The position numbers and the translations under genes are program-made. Source: Thermodesulfobacteriaceae bacterium (lineage in GTDB: Bacteria; Desulfobacterota; Thermodesulfobacteria; Thermodesulfobacteriales; Thermodesulfobacteriaceae). Taken from it: a stretch of 16,224 nucleotides of DNA. Below are positions 14,278-16,224 of this stretch, one piece after another. Each line of letters opens with the position of its first letter. The first letter of the stretch is position 1. The notes under the pieces were generated by a model, which worked only from the letters and a program-made list of their open reading frames with translations, was not told the DNA's origin and made no database searches. The DNA lies in assembly GCA_015494725.1 (NCBI GenBank), contig WGAR01000106.1, positions 1 through 16,224 on the forward strand, read 5' to 3'.

Positions 14278-15555
14278 ATGGCCCGTTTAGAGCCCGATGT
14301 AAGGACGGTCAAGGAGATCCAGGCCGCCGGAGGGGATACGGTCAAGAAGTGTTATCAGTGTGCCACCTGTGCTTCGGTGTGTCCCCTGGCCACGGAGGAG
14401 GTTCCGTTCCCGCGGAAGCAGATGCTCCTGGGGCAATGGGGTTTCAAGGAGAAGCTCCTTTCGGATCCGGCGCTATGGCTCTGTCACCAGTGCGGGGATT
14501 GTACGGTGTACTGTCCGCGCGGGGCGCGGCCGGGGGATGTACTGGGGGCCCTGCGGAATATGGCCGTGCGGGAGCTGACGGAGTTTAAGTTCCTGTGGAC
14601 CTTTTATAACAAACCCTGGGGCCTTCCCATTGTGTTCCTTATCGCCCTGGTATTTGTGACCCTGTCCATGAGCTTTTTTATGGGGGGGATTCCGGGGATC
14701 TTCCACTGGGATCTGATCCCCTCGCTGCATGTGGAGGAGGTGCATATTCTTTTCCTTAAGCTTACCTCCAATGTGCTGGCCATAGATGCGGTGTTTATTC
14801 CCCTGGCCGGGTTTGTGGTGGTGATGGTGGCCATTGGGGTCAACCGCATGTGGAACGGGATGGTGGAGAATGCGGGTATTCCAGCGGCCTATCGGATGGG
14901 GTTCTGGTCGCTGGTGACCACTTATTTGGGGCCGGCCATCCGGGAGGTCCTGGCGCACTCCCGGTTTAAGGAGTGCGGGGCCAACCAGTGGCGGTTCAAC
15001 GGTCACCGGATGCTGCTCTGGTCCTTTATCATCCTCTTCTTTGTGACGGCTACGGTATTCATCGCCGCGGATGTGTTCGGGTTCCACACCCCCTGGCCGT
15101 TATATAATCCGGTGAAGATCTTGGCCAATATCGGGGCCATTCTGCTGCTTTATGGAGTAATAAGCATCATCGCCAATCGGAGCCGAGCGGCGGCGGAAGG
15201 GAAGCTTTCCAGTTCCTATCAGGACTGGTTCCTGATCTATCTCATCCTGGCGGTGGGAGTTACCGGGTTGCTTACCGAGATCCTGCGTCTGCTTCACAAC
15301 GGGTTCTATCCCGGGATGTATGCCCTGCATCTTATGACCGTGTTCATGCTTTTCCTGAGCATTCCCTATTCCAAGTTTGCGCATCTGGTCTATCGAACCA
15401 CGGCCTATGTGTTCGATCTTTATTCCCGGGATGTCCGCGCCCAGATGAAGGCGCTGGCCCCGGTGGCGGCAGAAGCCGCGGCCGAGGCCCCCGGGGAAAC
15501 CGAGGCCGAAGAGGGTGAGGCTTCGGAGGCTAGCGGGGAGGAGTCTTCCGAGTAA
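14278..15555 (+). CDS. qmoC: quinone-interacting membrane-bound oxidoreductase subunit QmoC
   Basis: QmoC is the membrane anchor of the complex, a fusion of an HdrC-like iron-sulfur domain and a NarI/HdrE-like cytochrome b that exchanges electrons with menaquinone. The cluster motifs are CYQCATCASVCP (Cys25, 28, 31, 35) and CHQCGDCTVYCP (Cys69, 72, 75, 79). Six hydrophobic segments follow from about residue 115 to 375, with candidate haem ligands in SLHVEEVH, NGHRML, RLLHNG and YALHLMT. After the last helix, residues about 398-425 form an acidic, alanine- and glutamate-rich low-complexity tail (AAEAAAEAPGETEAEEGE and more). The start follows TAAGGAGGT, which includes the qmoB stop. A terminator hairpin follows 36 nt after the stop. 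Confidence 0.96.
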   Translation: MARLEPDVRTVKEIQAAGGDTVKKCYQCATCASVCPLATEEVPFPRKQMLLGQWGFKEKLLSDPALWLCHQCGDCTVYCPRGARPGDVLGALRNMAVRELTEFKFLWTFYNKPWGLPIVFLIALVFVTLSMSFFMGGIPGIFHWDLIPSLHVEEVHILFLKLTSNVLAIDAVFIPLAGFVVVMVAIGVNRMWNGMVENAGIPAAYRMGFWSLVTTYLGPAIREVLAHSRFKECGANQWRFNGHRMLLWSFIILFFVTATVFIAADVFGFHTPWPLYNPVKILANIGAILLLYGVISIIANRSRAAAEGKLSSSYQDWFLIYLILAVGVTGLLTEILRLLHNGFYPGMYALHLMTVFMLFLSIPYSKFAHLVYRTTAYVFDLYSRDVRAQMKALAPVAAEAAAEAPGETEAEEGEASEASGEESSE

Positions 15556-15559
15556 TCCC

Positions 15560-15587
15560 TTGACACTGTTTAACCTCGGGTTATAAT
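15560..15587 (+). promoter_or_regulatory. near-perfect sigma70 promoter of the tRNA-tuf operon
   Basis: TTGACA (15560-15565), a 16-nt spacer and TATAAT (15582-15587) are both full consensus hexamers, the best promoter in the window, as expected for a tRNA/tuf operon. It starts 4 nt after the qmoC stop codon. Transcription should begin near 15594, which lies inside the 5' arm of the terminator hairpin that follows. Confidence 0.88.
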
Positions 15588-15590
15588 TGC

Positions 15591-15623
15591 AAAGCAGGTC
15601 TGAGTAATCAGGCCTGCTTTTTT
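15591..15623 (+). terminator. intrinsic terminator hairpin between qmoC and tRNA-Tyr
   Basis: AAAGCAGGTCTGA (15591-15603) pairs with TCAGGCCTGCTTT (15608-15620) over 13 bp with one G-U pair, capped by a GTAA (GNRA) tetraloop. A run of six T (15618-15623) follows. For RNA arriving from qmoC this is a complete terminator. For RNA started at the adjacent promoter the first bases of the 5' arm would be missing. The tRNA-Tyr begins 3 nt after the T run. Confidence 0.85.
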
Positions 15624-15626
15624 GAT

Positions 15627-15711
15627 GGAGGGGTTCCCGAGCGGTCAAAGGGGTCGGGCTGTAAACCCGATGGCTCAGCCTTCGGAGGTTCGAATCCTCC
15701 CCCCTCCACCA
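15627..15711 (+). tRNA. tRNA-Tyr, anticodon GTA
   Basis: This 85-nt class II tRNA has acceptor stem GGAGGGG / CCCCTCC, anticodon arm TCGGG-CTGTAAA-CCCGA with anticodon GTA, a long variable arm (TGGCTCAGCCTTC), T arm GGAGGTTCGAATCCTCC and an encoded CCA. It is the first gene of the tRNA-tuf operon, with only 3 nt between the terminator T run and its 5' end. Confidence 0.97.
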
Positions 15712-15752
15712 TAACTTCAGATAAGGAATTTTATCTGGGAAGAAGGAAGGGA

Positions 15753-15828
15753 GCGGGAGTAGCTCAAGTGGCAGAGCATCAGCCTTCCAAGCTGAGGGTT
15801 GCGGGTTCGAGTCCCGTCTCCCGCTCCA
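15753..15828 (+). tRNA. tRNA-Gly, anticodon TCC
   Basis: The cloverleaf has acceptor stem GCGGGAG / CTCCCGC, discriminator T and an encoded CCA. The anticodon arm TCAGC-CTTCCAA-GCTGA gives anticodon TCC (reads GGA/GGG), and the T arm is GCGGGTTCGAGTCCCGT. It is the second gene of the Tyr-Gly-Thr-tuf order known from E. coli tyrU-glyT-thrT-tufB. Confidence 0.97.
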
Positions 15829-15843
15829 GAGGGATAATAAGGA

Positions 15844-15919
<76 letters not shown>

Positions 15920-15950
15920 TAAAGGTTTGATCAAAAAGAGGAGGTAAGAG

Positions 15951-16224
15951 ATGTCCAAGCCGAAGTTTGAGCGTAAGAAGCCGCATTTGAACGTGGGGAC
16001 GATAGGGCATATTGATCATGGGAAATCGACGTTGACGAGTGCGATAACGAAGGTGTTATCGACGAAGGGTTTAGCGGAGTACATCCCGTTTGAGAACATA
16101 GACAAGGCGCCGGAGGAGAGGCAGAGGGGGATCACGATTCAGCTGGCGCATGTGGAGTATGAGACGGAGAAGAGGCATTATGCGCACGTGGATTGTCCGG
16201 GGCATGCGGACTACATCAAGAACA
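15951..16224 (+). CDS. tuf: elongation factor Tu, 5' part (runs off the window)
   Basis: EF-Tu delivers aminoacyl-tRNA to the ribosome using GTP. The first 91 codons are present: FERKKPHLNVGTIGHIDHGKST (P loop), IDKAPEERQRGITIQLAHVEYET (switch I) and HVDCPGHADYIKN (G3, switch II). AAGAGGAGGTAAGAG precedes the ATG. In the P loop, HGKST replaces the common HGKTT, and in switch I, ITIQLAH replaces ITINTAH. Both keep the key GTPase positions but are unusual. Codon use is odd: all 7 Thr codons are ACG, all 6 Ala are GCG and all 5 Pro are CCG, unlike the genes upstream. The upstream Tyr-Gly-Thr tRNA order supports tufB-type operon membership. Confidence 0.97.
   Translation, partial: MSKPKFERKKPHLNVGTIGHIDHGKSTLTSAITKVLSTKGLAEYIPFENIDKAPEERQRGITIQLAHVEYETEKRHYAHVDCPGHADYIKN

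Overview
The window comes from a thermophilic, dissimilatory sulfur-metabolising bacterium, most likely of the Thermodesulfobacteria lineage (Thermosulfurimonas / Thermodesulfatator type). This is inferred from a complete sulfate-activation and APS-reduction set (sat, aprB, aprA, qmoA, qmoB, qmoC), bacterial S20 and EF-Tu, bacterial sigma70-like promoters, and a sat protein with a C-terminal Cys/His (zinc-type) cluster. The exact genus is not provable from the sequence. No mobile element, CRISPR array or phage gene was seen; this is a core-metabolism region with some unusual regulatory architecture.

Layout. Bases 1-340 hold a 44-codon ORF of doubtful status and a reverse-strand tRNA-Ala(CGC), which lies 11 nt downstream of rpsT and is probably co-transcribed with it. 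A compact divergent promoter separates rpsT (minus) from a DUF72 gene (plus), which is translationally coupled to a short hypD without other hyp genes. The hypD 3' end overlaps, tail to tail, a reverse operon mobA > REC-HD-GYP response regulator > GAF histidine kinase. The kinase ends in two degenerate receiver-like modules.

A divergent intergenic region (6178-6321) with three phased AAATTT tracts and a near-consensus promoter starts the sulfur cluster: sat, a 118-aa protein of unknown function, aprB and aprA. A strong intrinsic terminator follows aprA. Next come qmoA, qmoB and qmoC. Together these encode the route sulfate -> APS (Sat) -> AMP + sulfite (AprBA), with electrons reaching AprBA from the menaquinone pool through membrane-bound QmoABC. 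The same enzymes can run in the oxidative direction in sulfur disproportionators.

After qmoC, a near-perfect promoter is fused to a near-perfect terminator hairpin 3 nt upstream of tRNA-Tyr(GTA). tRNA-Gly(TCC), tRNA-Thr(GGT) and the 5' part of tuf follow. This is the same order as the E. coli tyrU-glyT-thrT-tufB operon. The visible part of tuf has a codon usage strikingly different from every other gene in the window.

The points most worth following up are the promoter/terminator fusion at 15560-15623, the tuf codon usage, the unknown protein between sat and aprB, and the tandem pseudo-receivers on the kinase.
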